Assembly: GCA_054661495.1 (NCBI GenBank)
Contig: BAAFSQ010000092.1
Coordinates: 1 to 35,791 of the forward strand
Reading direction: 5' to 3'
DNA length: 35,791 nt
DNA from: Zygophlyctis sp. KS116
Taxonomy: Eukaryota > Chytridiomycota
Shown: positions 1 through 9,904 of the stretch, one piece after another
How positions within the stretch are numbered: position 1 is the stretch's first letter
How the letters are laid out: each line of letters begins with the position of its first letter
Program-made: the position numbers and the translations under genes
The notes under the pieces: generated by a model
Seen by the model: the letters and a program-made list of their open reading frames with translations, nothing else
What the model was told of the DNA's origin: nothing
The model's database searches: none

Positions 1-86
1 TCTTTTTCAAGGAATAAAATTATCTATTTTTGACGAAATCTGGAAAAAATAAATATATCTATCTTTGAAGGGGGGGGGAAATATAT

Positions 87-392
87 TTAAATATTATTTT
101 TCCAAGGCCTGGATCCATCCGTGTTATCTTCAATATACTCTGTGTCATCAGTATCAACCGCATCTCTCATTCCATGCGTATCAATTCCAGTCTCCTTCAT
201 TTCTCCCCATTTTTTTCGATCATCTTTAATCATATCATCACTTCTTCCCTTATCAATCTTGATACTAGATTTATCATCATCAAAAAAGTCGTTTTGCCAT
301 TCTGCATTGTGCGCTTGATACTCATCAATACCTCTTGATACCCCTGGAGCAGCAATGGAGGTAGCCAATACGCCAAGAAACAGATAAAACAT
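87..392 (-). CDS. Small secreted acidic protein, unknown family
   Basis: The frame is 101 codons from ATG at 392 to TAA at 87-89. It can be extended upstream only without an ATG, so 392 is the likely start. The first ~15 residues (MFYLFLGVLATSIAA) look like a signal peptide with cleavage near Ala-Ala-Pro. The mature part is short, hydrophilic and rich in Asp, Glu and Lys, with many DD and DDD runs and no cysteine pairs or recognised domain. It lies 105 nt downstream of the alpha-actinin stop on the same strand. I do not recognise the family. A secreted or lumenal protein is inferred only from the N-terminus. The frame could also be a last exon of something longer, but no upstream exon was found. 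Confidence 0.5.
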   Translation of the reverse strand: MFYLFLGVLATSIAAPGVSRGIDEYQAHNAEWQNDFFDDDKSSIKIDKGRSDDMIKDDRKKWGEMKETGIDTHGMRDAVDTDDTEYIEDNTDGSRPWKNNI

Positions 393-497
393 TGTAGGAC
401 AGATCAATTTAGGGCATTCAAAATTGATACTCAGCAATGATCAGCAACAGCAAGATCACTAAAAGCACTACAAAAAGTAAATTCCATACACAGTTTA

Positions 498-2586
498 TTA
501 CTCGCAAAAAGAATCCTTCAAGAATGATTCAAAATCATAACCATCTTCCTTTTGAGACATTTTAGCAGCCAAAAATTCAACCGTCGCAGGTGCAATCCCG
601 ACAGTTAATAAATCATGCTTGGTAATAAACTTCTTTTCGATTGCTAAAGTGCTAAATGCAGATTGCAACTGATCAACTGTAACGCGATCTTCCTGCTCAG
701 ACTTCATATAACCAATGTACTAATAATAAGAGATGTAATAAAAACCTTTTCAAAGGAAATGCCTTCTCTTCCGTCTGAAAGAGACAAGAACAGTTTTTCA
801 AATTCGTCATCCTAATTTATCAATTGATTAAAATATTACAGCAAATTCTTCACCTTCAGCCTTTAGAGCCAATTTGAATCCATCACGGTCCAACAAATTA
901 GTATTAGCCTTATCACAAGATTTAAAGGTTTCAGAGTATTCTTCGAGCTGTTCCGCAGTAACATTTGTCATACTTCTGGCGACAATTTGATTTTCTATAA
1001 ATACCAATTTCTTTTTCAAAGACTGACCAAGAAGATTAGTATCGAAATCAAGATCCTCGACAGAATAAATGGTATATCTAGCAATTTAGAAACCAAATTA
1101 AATTACTCATTGTCTTCAATATTTGCAATTTCACACTGTGAATTTAGTTCAACAATCAATGGTAATTGTTTCTTTAAATTTTCTAGCTGGGCTGCAAAAC
1201 CATGAAATGTCGTTAGTTGAGTTTCCAGCGTGCCTTCAACAACTGTGACATCATTTGCAATATTTGCTAAATCTTGAGCATACTTATTAGCAGCATCTGC
1301 ATAACTCTTGCGAAGAGAATCTTTAATACCTCGAATAGAGGCAGTAATAGCACGTTTTCTATTTGCCTCTGTAGCTAAAAGATTATTCCAGGTATTAGAA
1401 AGGTCCTCAAGTGTAAGTCCTGCAGGAGGAGTATAATGATTCAGCTTGTAAGTTTGTAACTTTGTTTGAATATTACCCAAAAGCTAAAATATTTAAAAAT
1501 TAAAAATTACAGTATCTAGTTCACGTCTTTCAGAAATCCAATTTCTTTTTGTTGTCCCTTTATAATTTTCAAACTCTTTTAATTGTCTAATTGTATCAGA
1601 ATAACCATTAAAAGTAGACTTTTTCCAAACTTGTGCCATATTTTCAACTTGATTCTTCAAATTTGTAACTCTCAACTCATAGTCATGTTCCATTTCCCAA
1701 GCTTGTTGCATTACTTGAGCAAATCCATCAACACGACGTGCAGCAGTTCCAAACTTATCTTGTACTGAAAAAGCATGAAAGTATTGAGCTACATAAGTCA
1801 TTACTGAACGTTCATCAGGCTAAATTTAGCTTTTAAATTTTAAAAAAATACCTTTACAACATCCACAATATCCTCAACTCCAAACAATTTAGGAATTCCT
1901 AAATGTTTTTCCGCAATATCAAAGGCTAATTGAGTATTTTCATTCCTTTTAGACTTATCCAAGGCCCAATAATCTAATAAATCTGGTCTATGCCTATGAA
2001 TCAATCCACAAAGAGCTAATCCTGATTGCCAAGAAAATGTAAATTCCCTTATAGTAAAATCAGAAGCATAAGGAGTCGTTCTCTTTTGACACCAAAGTAA
2101 TAAACCTTCTTTAGCACTTAGACCTTCTTCAGAAATTTCTGAAATAGAAAAACGAAGAATTATTGTCCAAATCAATCCCAAAATTAACTTTAAATTTGAG
2201 TCTACTATATCTTCTGCCCCAATATTAGTCAGCTGAACCTTCTTCTTCCTAATAAAATCCAATGCCAGAGTCAAGTTTTCCATTTGTTGAATTCTTAATT
2301 TTGGATTTTTATTGTATTTCCCCAAACTTTCATCTGAAATTACTTCTAGTAACTGAATAAGCGACACTCCTGAAGAGACATCAGTTTCCAAATTACCGAT
2401 AGTTGGAAGAGATTTCTTACTCAATTGATTATTGATCCAATTCAAAAAAGTCTTTTTCTGGATATTTTCCCAAGATTTATCCATGACAACTGCAGTGTCG
2501 AGTACTTGTTCTACTGACGCTTTTGAGGCGATAAAAGAGCTACGTTGTTCAGACATAAATTTACCAGCATCCATCGATTCTCTCAT
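498..2586 (-). CDS. ACTN: Alpha-actinin (actin cross-linker)
   Basis: Six exons join into about 648 aa. The order is two calponin-homology domains (first ~230 residues; SAKEGLLLWCQ and LCGLIHRHRPDLLDYWALD are diagnostic), spectrin-like coiled repeats, then a C-terminal EF-hand region. The family bundles actin filaments as antiparallel dimers. Introns on the + scale are 720-745, 812-839, 1078-1106, 1484-1510 and 1820-1851 (26-32 nt); each restores a conserved junction, for example PDERSVMTYV. The first EF loop is degenerate, so calcium binding there is doubtful. The length matches short fungal/protist alpha-actinins, not the ~890 aa animal form. The start is uncertain: the first in-frame ATG is 2586, an upstream in-frame stop follows within a few codons, and a further 5' exon spliced from about 2675 is possible. 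The ~45 residues before CH1 resemble nothing known to me. Confidence 0.9.
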
Positions 2587-2768
2587 CAACTTTTTTGACC
2601 GTGCAACGGCCCGACTCAACTATTTTGACTGGCCGCTAATGCATTAAATGATTTAGAATATTGAAACTTACGGCGCTCAAAGAGTCTTGGGCTTTCTAAT
2701 GATCTGATCCTATTTGGTTAATCCTCCAATGCTCCAAATTATTGCAATTTACAAATCTTAAATTCCCG

Positions 2769-4300
2769 ATGTCATATTCTTCTGATCTAAAGACTGATGT
2801 TTGTTTACAGAGATTGTCAAGGATAAAATCAGGATTCTCTAAATCAAATTATAATAGGCTGTTGGATTTTAAGCAAGGGAATATAAGACTAGAACAAAGA
2901 ATTAAAAAATTAGAAAATAAGGATTTCAAGATTTGTAGTCATAAAGTGATTTGGATAGATGAATATCATAGACTGTTGGAGTTGGAATCACAATTGGAGT
3001 CGGAAAATGGTTTTTTAGAAGATACAAAAGATTCTTCTTCTTCTTTTAAAGAATTATTAGAAAAGGAAGAGGAATTAAGTGCTGAAATACTCAAATTACA
3101 AGGGAAAAATAGTATTCTTTCAATGGATCATTGGAATCCATGGATTGAATATAATGGTGAAAAACTAAAATTCTTGGATTTAACATGTTCTGATAAGGAT
3201 CTTACTATTTCAAGACAATTAGATTATCAGGAAATGTATGATAGGTGTCAGACTCAGGTTTATGAATTGAATTTAAATTATTCAGAGGTTTTAAAAAAGG
3301 AAAATGGGGGTTTCCAAGTAGAAGAACTTTTTAAATTTAGAAAATTAAGGCAAGAGTATTCAAAAGTTTCTAAAAAGGAATTTTATGAACGGGCAATATT
3401 GGAAATTAAAGGGAAATCTAAAAAGGAACTTTTAGAATTGGAATTTTGGATTCAGAAATTAGACTGTTATAAGTCTAAAGTTTCTAGTCTATTTTGGAAA
3501 TATAAGGGACTGATAAATGGGTTTATTCAAAGGACTAGAGAGATTTATCGTGAAAATCAAGACTTTTTTCTACTAGACTCTTTAAAAGAAGAAGAGGAAT
3601 GTATTAGAAAAGAGAAATCAAGACTTTTACATGAAAGAATTGAACTTTGGAAAAGAGAAAAACTTTATGAAATTAGGAAGATAGAAAATAATCTTTCAAA
3701 AGAATTACAAGAAAAACTAGAAAAAGAACAGCAAGACTTTACAAAAAAGCTCAAATTAAGAGAAAAAGTACAGAATGATTTAGAAAAATATCATGAAAAA
3801 TTGCTTTTGGATGTCTTCAAACAAGAAAGTATCATTAAAAATAGAGAAAATCAACGTTTACTAGAAAAGGAACTTGAAAATCAACACAATAAATCAAGAA
3901 TAGAATATCGCCATAGTCTATTAAAGGATCGAGAACGTGAAAAATCCGCCAGAAATGCATTGGAGCAGGATAAGAAAAGATGGAGAGATAAACAGCTGGA
4001 ATTATCAAAATACAAAGTGGAAGTAGAAGAGTATATTTTTGAATAATAATCAGTAGAGATCCAAGTAGAATTTACAGGGATACGATTGCATTTTCTTGTA
4101 GCAAAAACTCTGTATCTGTAGAAAAACAATTGTTTCCAGTTAATGGATTCACATTAGAAAAATTAATGCGAGATAAAAGAGTTGTATTATCAATGGCATT
4201 ACATGCACAGGGACTTGATCACTCTAGCTATGGCAGGGAGATTTTAGCATCACTCTGCGAAGGACACAGTAGAGATTTCAAGTCAAACATTGTTTTTTAA
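2769..4300 (+). CDS. Long coiled-coil protein, CCDC148/CCDC112-like
   Basis: Two exons (2769-4030 and 4054-4300, joined by a 23-nt intron 4031-4053) give 502 aa. Without the intron the frame would stop at two adjacent TAA codons within it. Most of the protein is charged Lys/Glu-rich coiled coil with heptad-like spacing. Exon 2 adds a compact tail containing DPSRIYRDT, which resembles the DPxRL-type motif ending the CCDC148/CCDC112 coiled-coil proteins, whose distribution follows cilia and centrosomes. That assignment is tentative because coiled coils mimic each other. A flagellar role would suit the RSPH9 gene in the same window. The ATG at 2769 is the first in frame. The gene diverges from alpha-actinin across ~180 nt. 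Confidence 0.6.
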
Positions 4301-4441
4301 GTAGCATTATAATACAATTTAATTTTATTGCGCTTTTTTCTCAACAATAAATAGCTGATCAGATCTCACCATGGTTTTGTTTGTCAGTTCCGCGCCAAAT
4401 GTTCATATTTCTTTCGTTATCCGGACATTTCCGAGAGTGCA

Positions 4442-5038
4442 ATGTTTCTCTCCTCTAGCATTAATAATCACGAATCCGGAGGTGACGTAGCCTCTCTGCT
4501 CATTGAGACAATGCCAGTAGAACTCCCTCAGCCCTACCCAATTAGGCTCCATTTGTATACGGTAGGCATTAAAGATGTGCTTGTAAAGATGGATGATAAA
4601 CAAACCCCCGTTTTCTTTTTTGATTTTCCATTCTCATGTATTACCTCACGAATCTATATGCATGCAGGATCAAATAATAATGGGCCCATGATTGCTGAAA
4701 TTAAATACAAATTCGGAACTTTCACCATCAAGTTAATTGGAGATAATGGATCAGAAATTGAATGTAAGCGAAGGCTTTTTGCTCGAAAATACGAGTTTTC
4801 TGTTAATAATGTAATATATGCTTGGAAAGGTAGTAATTTCAAGGCTGGACGAGATATGACTTTATATAGGTATCCAGAAAAGGAAGAGATTGCCTCCTTT
4901 AAAGCTCCATTTATGTCCTTTACGAAGATGGGGAAAGTTATTATTCAGCCAGAAGGTCAAATGATACTGAATCTATTAATGGCCTCTCTTTACAGTATCA
5001 TCATCATAGAAAGAATGAATTCTAATAACGTGAAATAA
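4442..5038 (+). CDS. Tubby C-terminal-like domain protein
   Basis: This intronless frame encodes up to 198 aa. It alternates short beta-strand-like segments (RIYMHAG, MIAEIKYKFGTFTIKL, YAWKGSNFKAGRDMTLYRY) and ends with a hydrophobic helix (LNLLMASLYSIIIIERM). That order, with the W-K-G turn and a buried final helix, is what I know from fungal tubby-C-like (LURP-one-related) proteins, which form a beta barrel around one helix. Substrate and role are unknown. The start is ambiguous: ATG 4442 is the longest option, but ATG 4511 (MPVELPQPYPIRLHLY) sits where the conserved part begins. Upstream ATGs at 4372 (good context, caccATGg) and 4399 open short frames that end inside this gene, so leaky scanning or an unseen 5' intron is likely. 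Confidence 0.6.
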   Translation: MFLSSSINNHESGGDVASLLIETMPVELPQPYPIRLHLYTVGIKDVLVKMDDKQTPVFFFDFPFSCITSRIYMHAGSNNNGPMIAEIKYKFGTFTIKLIGDNGSEIECKRRLFARKYEFSVNNVIYAWKGSNFKAGRDMTLYRYPEKEEIASFKAPFMSFTKMGKVIIQPEGQMILNLLMASLYSIIIIERMNSNNVK

Positions 5039-5160
5039 TTAGTAACTTTTTAATCTGACATCAGTTAATTTTAAGAATTCTGTGTCCGAAAGTGCATTCC
5101 CCTTGACTTATAACAGCCCGTCTGGCCAAGGTCAGAGAGTCCGAAATTGTAAAGCGATCA

Positions 5161-6492
5161 ATGGATTTTGATGTTTTGGTTCTTGGTACCGGCCTTTTAG
5201 AATCAATACTGTCGGCCGAAATCTCTAAAAAAGGTTTAACAGTTGGACATTTAGATAACTTGCCATTCTATGGACGATCGCACTCGCTGTTGGATGATCG
5301 GCTAGTAACCAATCTCAAACAAGATGGGAAAAAACCAGCCAAGTGTAATTTAGAGACTGCTCCAAAGCTAGTATATGCAAATGGATCTTTAGTGAACCTT
5401 TTGATTGATTCCAAAGTTGGATCTTATCTAGAATTTAAAGAATGCAATGGAATATATGTTTTTCTAAATAACAGCTGGAAGACTCTTCCTGAAAGCAAGG
5501 AAGATGTTTTTGCGAATCAAACTCTAACTCTGATTGAAAAACGGAAATTGATGAAATTTATAACAACCACTAAAGACTTTACAGGAGAAAATGAGAATAA
5601 TTTCAATACTTTTGCAGAATATTTAGAGTCTTTTGATTTAGGAGATAATCTTGTTCAAATGATTTTATATGGCATTTTTTTATTTTCAGGCACAAGAGAT
5701 GATTTTTACTGTAATTTCCTTTAAATTAAAATAATTAGCACAAGAATATCAGTCTGGTATTAATAAAGCCAAACTTTACTTGAACTCTATTGGTAGATTT
5801 TGTAAAAGTGGATTTTTGGTAGGAATGCATGGAGTTGGTAGTGAATTATGTCAAGGTTTTTGTAGATCATCTGCAGTTCATGGTGGTACTTTTATTTTAG
5901 ACTTGAAAATCAACAAAATTCTGAAAGACAAGTCTACAAATCAATTTCAAGTTCAAACTGCAGATAATCAAGTATTTACTTGTAAGAATTTGATCGCATC
6001 ATCTGATTTTTCCTGTTATTATGAAAACTGTAGCTCTACTTTTTCAAGGTATTAATCTTAAATTTCTTAAATTAGAACTTCAATTTGCAGATCTATTCAT
6101 ATTTTTTCATATCCTTTATTTCCCAACTCTAAAACTTCTCTCTTCATTCTACCTCCAAACACCACAAGTTCTAAATCTATTATTGGAATCCAAATGAGTT
6201 CAGAGACAGCATCTGTTCCAGAAGATAATTGTAATTTTTCTTTAATTTATTAGTAGGGGTAATTTATCTTTTTGGAGAAATCACGTCTCAAGAAATGGAA
6301 AAAACTATAGATTTCCTGTTTCCACTTAAAAATCATTTATATTCTTCAATTTACAATCAAATAGTATCAAAGGTTGAAAAATCAAATGATCCCAACATTG
6401 AATGGTGTCAATCTTGCGATGAAAAAATTGATGATGAAGTAATTATATCTATTGCGAATGCATACTTGTCAAAATTCAATAATAAAGAGTAA
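5161..6492 (+). CDS. MRS6: Rab escort protein (Rab GGTase component A, Mrs6/CHM-like)
   Basis: Four exons give 417 aa. Introns are 5711-5738 (28 nt), 6049-6075 (27 nt) and 6231-6253 (23 nt). The N-terminus DFDVLVLGTGLLESILSAE is the dinucleotide-fold start of the GDI/REP superfamily; the Leu-Glu-Ser after GTG is REP-like (GDI has a different residue set). The middle (GMHGVGSELCQGFCRSSAVHGG) matches the REP/GDI conserved region, and the end has the VIYLFGEI strand. REP presents newly made Rab GTPases to geranylgeranyl transferase II and delivers them to membranes. Oddities: the usual YGG after the fold is YGR, and the protein is shorter than human REP1. A diverged GDI is the alternative. The second intron could instead end at 6090, removing five residues. 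Confidence 0.85.
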
Positions 6493-6576
6493 AGTCTAGA
6501 TAAGAAAATACCTAACCTGTGGTGATGTGCATTGATCGACTCCCACCGTTCCAGTGTCTGTGGCGTTTGTTTCAGA

Positions 6577-6589
6577 TTCTAGAAGTTTC
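6577..6589 (+). promoter_or_regulatory. Heat-shock element 1 (perfect three-unit HSE)
   Basis: TTCtaGAAgtTTC is a perfect alternating TTCnnGAAnnTTC array, the binding site of the heat-shock factor HSF. It lies 92 nt upstream of the HSP90 ATG, so HSP90 is probably heat-inducible. Confidence 0.85.
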
Positions 6590-6611
6590 GGGTAGCACCC
6601 TGAGACGCCTA

Positions 6612-6630
6612 GAAGATTCGAGAATGTTTC
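6612..6630 (+). promoter_or_regulatory. Heat-shock element 2 (GAAnnTTCnnGAAnnTTt)
   Basis: GAAgaTTCgaGAAtgTTTC has three perfect alternating units and a fourth imperfect one (TTT instead of TTC). It is offset from the first element by about 22 nt and lies just upstream of the TATA box, the usual arrangement for HSF-driven genes. Confidence 0.8.
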
Positions 6631-6640
6631 AGGACAAACG

Positions 6641-6648
6641 TATAAAAC
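6641..6648 (+). promoter_or_regulatory. TATA box of HSP90
   Basis: TATAAAAC lies 33 nt before the HSP90 start codon and directly after heat-shock element 2. If transcription starts the usual ~30 nt downstream, the 5' leader would be only a few to about ten bases, consistent with the compact genome. Confidence 0.7.
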
Positions 6649-6680
6649 CGACGAGTCAAATTCTTTAAAAAAAAAGAAAA

Positions 6681-8819
6681 ATGTCTGAAGCGCCAGAAAC
6701 GTTTGCTTTCCAAGCTGAAATCTCTCAGGTATGATTTACAATCACTTAAATACAGTTGATGTCCCTCATCATCAATACTTTCTACTCAAACAAGGAAGTG
6801 TTTTTAAGGGAATTGATCTCTAATGCATCTGATGCTCTTGACAAGATCCGCTACGAATCTCTTACTGATCCATCAAAATTGGACTCTGAGAAATCCCTCT
6901 TTATCAAGATTACTCCTGATAGAGAAGCAAAGATTCTTGAAATCAGAGATACTGGTATCGGTATGACAAAGGCTGATTTGGTTAATAATCTTGGTACAAT
7001 TGCAAAGTCTGGAACAAAGGCTTTTATGGAAGCTCTTTCATCTGGTGCTGATATCTCTATGATTGGTCAATTTGGTGTTGGTTTTTATGCTGCTTACTTG
7101 GTTGCTGATAAGGTCCAGGTTATTACAAAGCACAATGATGATGAACAATATATTTGGGAATCTGCTGCTGGTGGTTCTTTTACTATTACAAGAGATACTT
7201 CCAATGAATCTATTGGAAGAGGAACAATAATTCGTCTTTTTATGAAGGAAGATCAGACTGAATATCTTGAAGAGAAGAAGATTAAGGATATTGTCAAGAA
7301 ACACTCTGAATTCATTGGTTATCCAATTCAGTTACTTGTTGAAAAAGAAGTTGAAAAGGAAGTTGAAGATGATTCTATTGAAGAAGTTCAAGAAGAAACC
7401 AAGGAAGAAGGTGATGCACCAAAGATTGAAGAAGTTACTGAAGAAGAAGGTGAAAAGAAGAAGACCAAGAAAATTAAGGAAATTACAAAGGAAACTGAAG
7501 AGTTGAACAAGACTAAGCCTCTTTGGACCAGAAATCCTGAAGATATTACTGCAGAAGAATACTCTTCCTTTTATAAGGCTCTTTCTAATGATTGGGAAGA
7601 TCATCTTGCTGTCAAGCATTTCTCTGTAGAAGGTCAATTGGAATTCCGTGCTATCTTGTTTATTCCTAAGCGAGCTCCATTTGATATGTTTGAATCCAAG
7701 AAGAAGAAGAATAACATTAAACTCTATGTTAGAAGAGTCTTTATCATGGACGATTGTGAAGAATTGATTCCTGAATGGCTTGGATTTGTCAAGGGTATTG
7801 TTGATTCTGAAGATTTGCCTTTGAATATTTCTCGTGAAATGCTTCAACAAAATAAGATTCTAAAGGTTATTAGAAAAAACATTGTCAAGAAGTGTGTGGA
7901 ACTTTTCACTGAAATCGCTGAAGATAAGGATAATTTCGCCAAATTCTATGAAGCTTTCTCAAAGAACCTCAAGTTGGGAGTACATGAAGACTCTGCTAAC
8001 CGTTCCAAATTGGCTGAATTCTTGAGATTCCACTCTACTAAATCTGGTGAAGAAATTACTTCTCTCAAGGACTATGTTACTCGTATGCCTGAAAAACAAA
8101 AGAATATCTACTATATCACTGGTGAATCCCGTGCCTCTGTAGAGAACTCTCCATTCTTGGAAGCTCTAAAGAAGAAAGGCTTTGAAGCTCTTTATATGGT
8201 TGATCCTATTGATGAATATTGTGTTCAACAGCTCAAAGAATATGATGGCAAGAAACTCATGTCATGTACCAAGGAAGGACTTGAATTAGAAGAAGATGAA
8301 GAGGAGAAGAAGGCTCTTGAAGAACAAAAAGCTTCCTTTGAAGAACTTTTGAAACAAGTCAAGGAAATTTTGGGAGACAAGGTTGAAAAAGTTGTTCTCT
8401 CTAACCGTATCATCAACTCTCCTTGTGTTTTAGTCACTGGTCAATTTGGATGGACTGCAAATATGGAAAGAATCATGAAGGCACAAGCTCTCCGTGACTC
8501 TTCAATGTCTTCTTACATGGCCTCCAAAAAGACTTTGGAAATCAATCCTGCCCACTCCATTGTAAAATCCTTGAAGGATAAGGTCACTGCTGATAAGAAT
8601 GACAAGACTGTCAAGGACTTGACATTATTGTTATTTGAAACTGCTTTATTGTCTTCTGGTTTCTCATTGGACGATCCTTCATCCTTTGCCTCTCGAATTC
8701 ACAGAATGATTAAATTGGGTCTATCTATTGATGAGGAAGAACCTATGCCCGTTGAAATGGAAGATCTCCCTCCTCTTGAAGAAGTCACTGCTGAATCAAA
8801 AATGGAAGAAGTAGATTAA
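6681..8819 (+). CDS. HSP90: Cytosolic HSP90 chaperone
   Basis: A 48-nt first exon ([16 protein letters not shown]) is spliced across a 27-nt intron (6729-6755) to a long exon, giving 703 aa, the usual cytosolic HSP90 length. The GHKL ATPase domain is intact ([16 protein letters not shown] with the Mg/ATP-coordinating Asn, [21 protein letters not shown]). A charged Glu/Lys linker follows around residues 210-265. The middle domain carries [14 protein letters not shown] conserved residues (here [11 protein letters not shown]), and the C-terminus ends MEEVD, which docks TPR co-chaperones and marks the cytosolic form. The sequence is strikingly close to fungal Hsp90. The extended frame from 6756 alone would miss the true N-terminus. 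Regulation by heat-shock factor is supported by the two upstream elements and TATA box. Confidence 0.98.
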
Positions 8820-8912
8820 GAAGTTTGTGGTGCAGTAATAGCTCTTAGATTTTTTGAATTTTTTTTAATTGTTTGAGAATTGTTTCAAAATTTGTCCAAA
8901 TTTACCCCTCAA

Positions 8913-9671
8913 ATGTTCAACTCAATCAAGGAATTCATCTTTCCTACAATTGAGTCTGAACAATCGACCGATGACCCAGAGATATCTTCATTAACCGGAT
9001 TCTTTAAAGATTTGCTGGGAATAGAAGAAGAAGTTGTTGAAAATGAGACAGCTCATAGGGATGAATCGTCATCAATCTCTAATCATGAATCTCAGTCTGT
9101 AAACCAAGCCATCTTCTCTAATGATTTTCTTCCATCTTTAACTCTAAAATCATCTAATATTCTATCATCTACTATGGCATCTGATCTTCGATCTCATCTT
9201 CCTCCTTTACTAAAGGAAGCACCTGTCTGGGACTTGCTCTATTCTACTCAAGTCCATGGTATTTCTATAACTACACTGTATAATAATGTAAAGGATGCCG
9301 GTCCATTTCTGCTTGTCATTAAAGATGAAGAAGATGAAATATTTGGTGGATTTGTGAATGAAAGCCTGCATATATCAACTGGATTTTATGGAGATGATAC
9401 AGCATTCCTCTTCAAGATTAACAAGAATCAAACTCAAAATGAGCCACTAGTTCAAGTTTGGAAAGCAACGGGTGAAAATAATTATATAATGTATGCCGAT
9501 ATTAATTGCATTGCTTTTGGTGGTGGATCTGGTAGATTTGGACTATGGATAGATCAAGAATTATGGAATGGACATTCAGAGCCATGTAAAGCATTTGGAA
9601 ATTCTTCTCTATCAAAAGAATCAGAATTTAGAATTGAGAATTTAGAGGTTTTCAAGTTTAAAATGCAATAG
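8913..9671 (+). CDS. OXR1: TLDc-domain protein, OXR1/NCOA7-like
   Basis: This single exon of 252 aa starts at the first ATG (8913), 93 nt after the HSP90 stop. The first ~95 residues are acidic and low-complexity. The rest is a TLDc domain: a WDLLYSTQVHGISITTLY start, GPFLLVIKDEEDEIFGGFV, a FLFKIN segment, the IAFGGGSGRFGLWID core and the NLEVFKF terminal strand. TLDc proteins of the OXR1 family protect against oxidative stress and bind the V-ATPase to regulate its assembly. Spacing and Gly-rich core match fungal OXR1. No LysM or GRAM domain is present, as in short fungal forms. It shares orientation with HSP90, so a stress link is plausible but unproven. Confidence 0.92.
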   Translation: MFNSIKEFIFPTIESEQSTDDPEISSLTGFFKDLLGIEEEVVENETAHRDESSSISNHESQSVNQAIFSNDFLPSLTLKSSNILSSTMASDLRSHLPPLLKEAPVWDLLYSTQVHGISITTLYNNVKDAGPFLLVIKDEEDEIFGGFVNESLHISTGFYGDDTAFLFKINKNQTQNEPLVQVWKATGENNYIMYADINCIAFGGGSGRFGLWIDQELWNGHSEPCKAFGNSSLSKESEFRIENLEVFKFKMQ

Positions 9672-9904
9672 ATCATGTTTCTATTGGCTATTATTAGTGG
9701 TGGGAGGTTGATTTCTTGTCTTTTTAAAAAACTCTAATATTTTCTTGGAGAAATCATAAAGGAAAATGTCGAAAATAAGATAATCAATTTAAAATTTATT
9801 AATATCTTTGTGAATTCTAAAACTAGGTGGAGAAACATTCTTGGACTGTTGAACCCTAGGCCACATTGCACTTATCATTTCACATTATACTAATATATCC
9901 TAGT

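Noticed and set aside
70-78. G9 homopolymer in AT-rich DNA
   Set aside because: Isolated; a single tract cannot form a quadruplex and may be a sequencing artefact.
2742-2768. Upstream extensions beginning with TTG, also at 8880, 9866, 17807 and 21002 (GTG)
   Set aside because: Eukaryotic starts should be ATG; an internal ATG gives a sensible N-terminus in each case.
5039-5160. Possible tRNA or small RNA before the Rab escort gene
   Set aside because: No cloverleaf, A/B boxes or T-loop could be traced.
7332-7850. 172-residue frame antisense to HSP90
   Set aside because: It mirrors the Glu/Lys-rich linker of HSP90 and has no recognisable domain; codon shadow.
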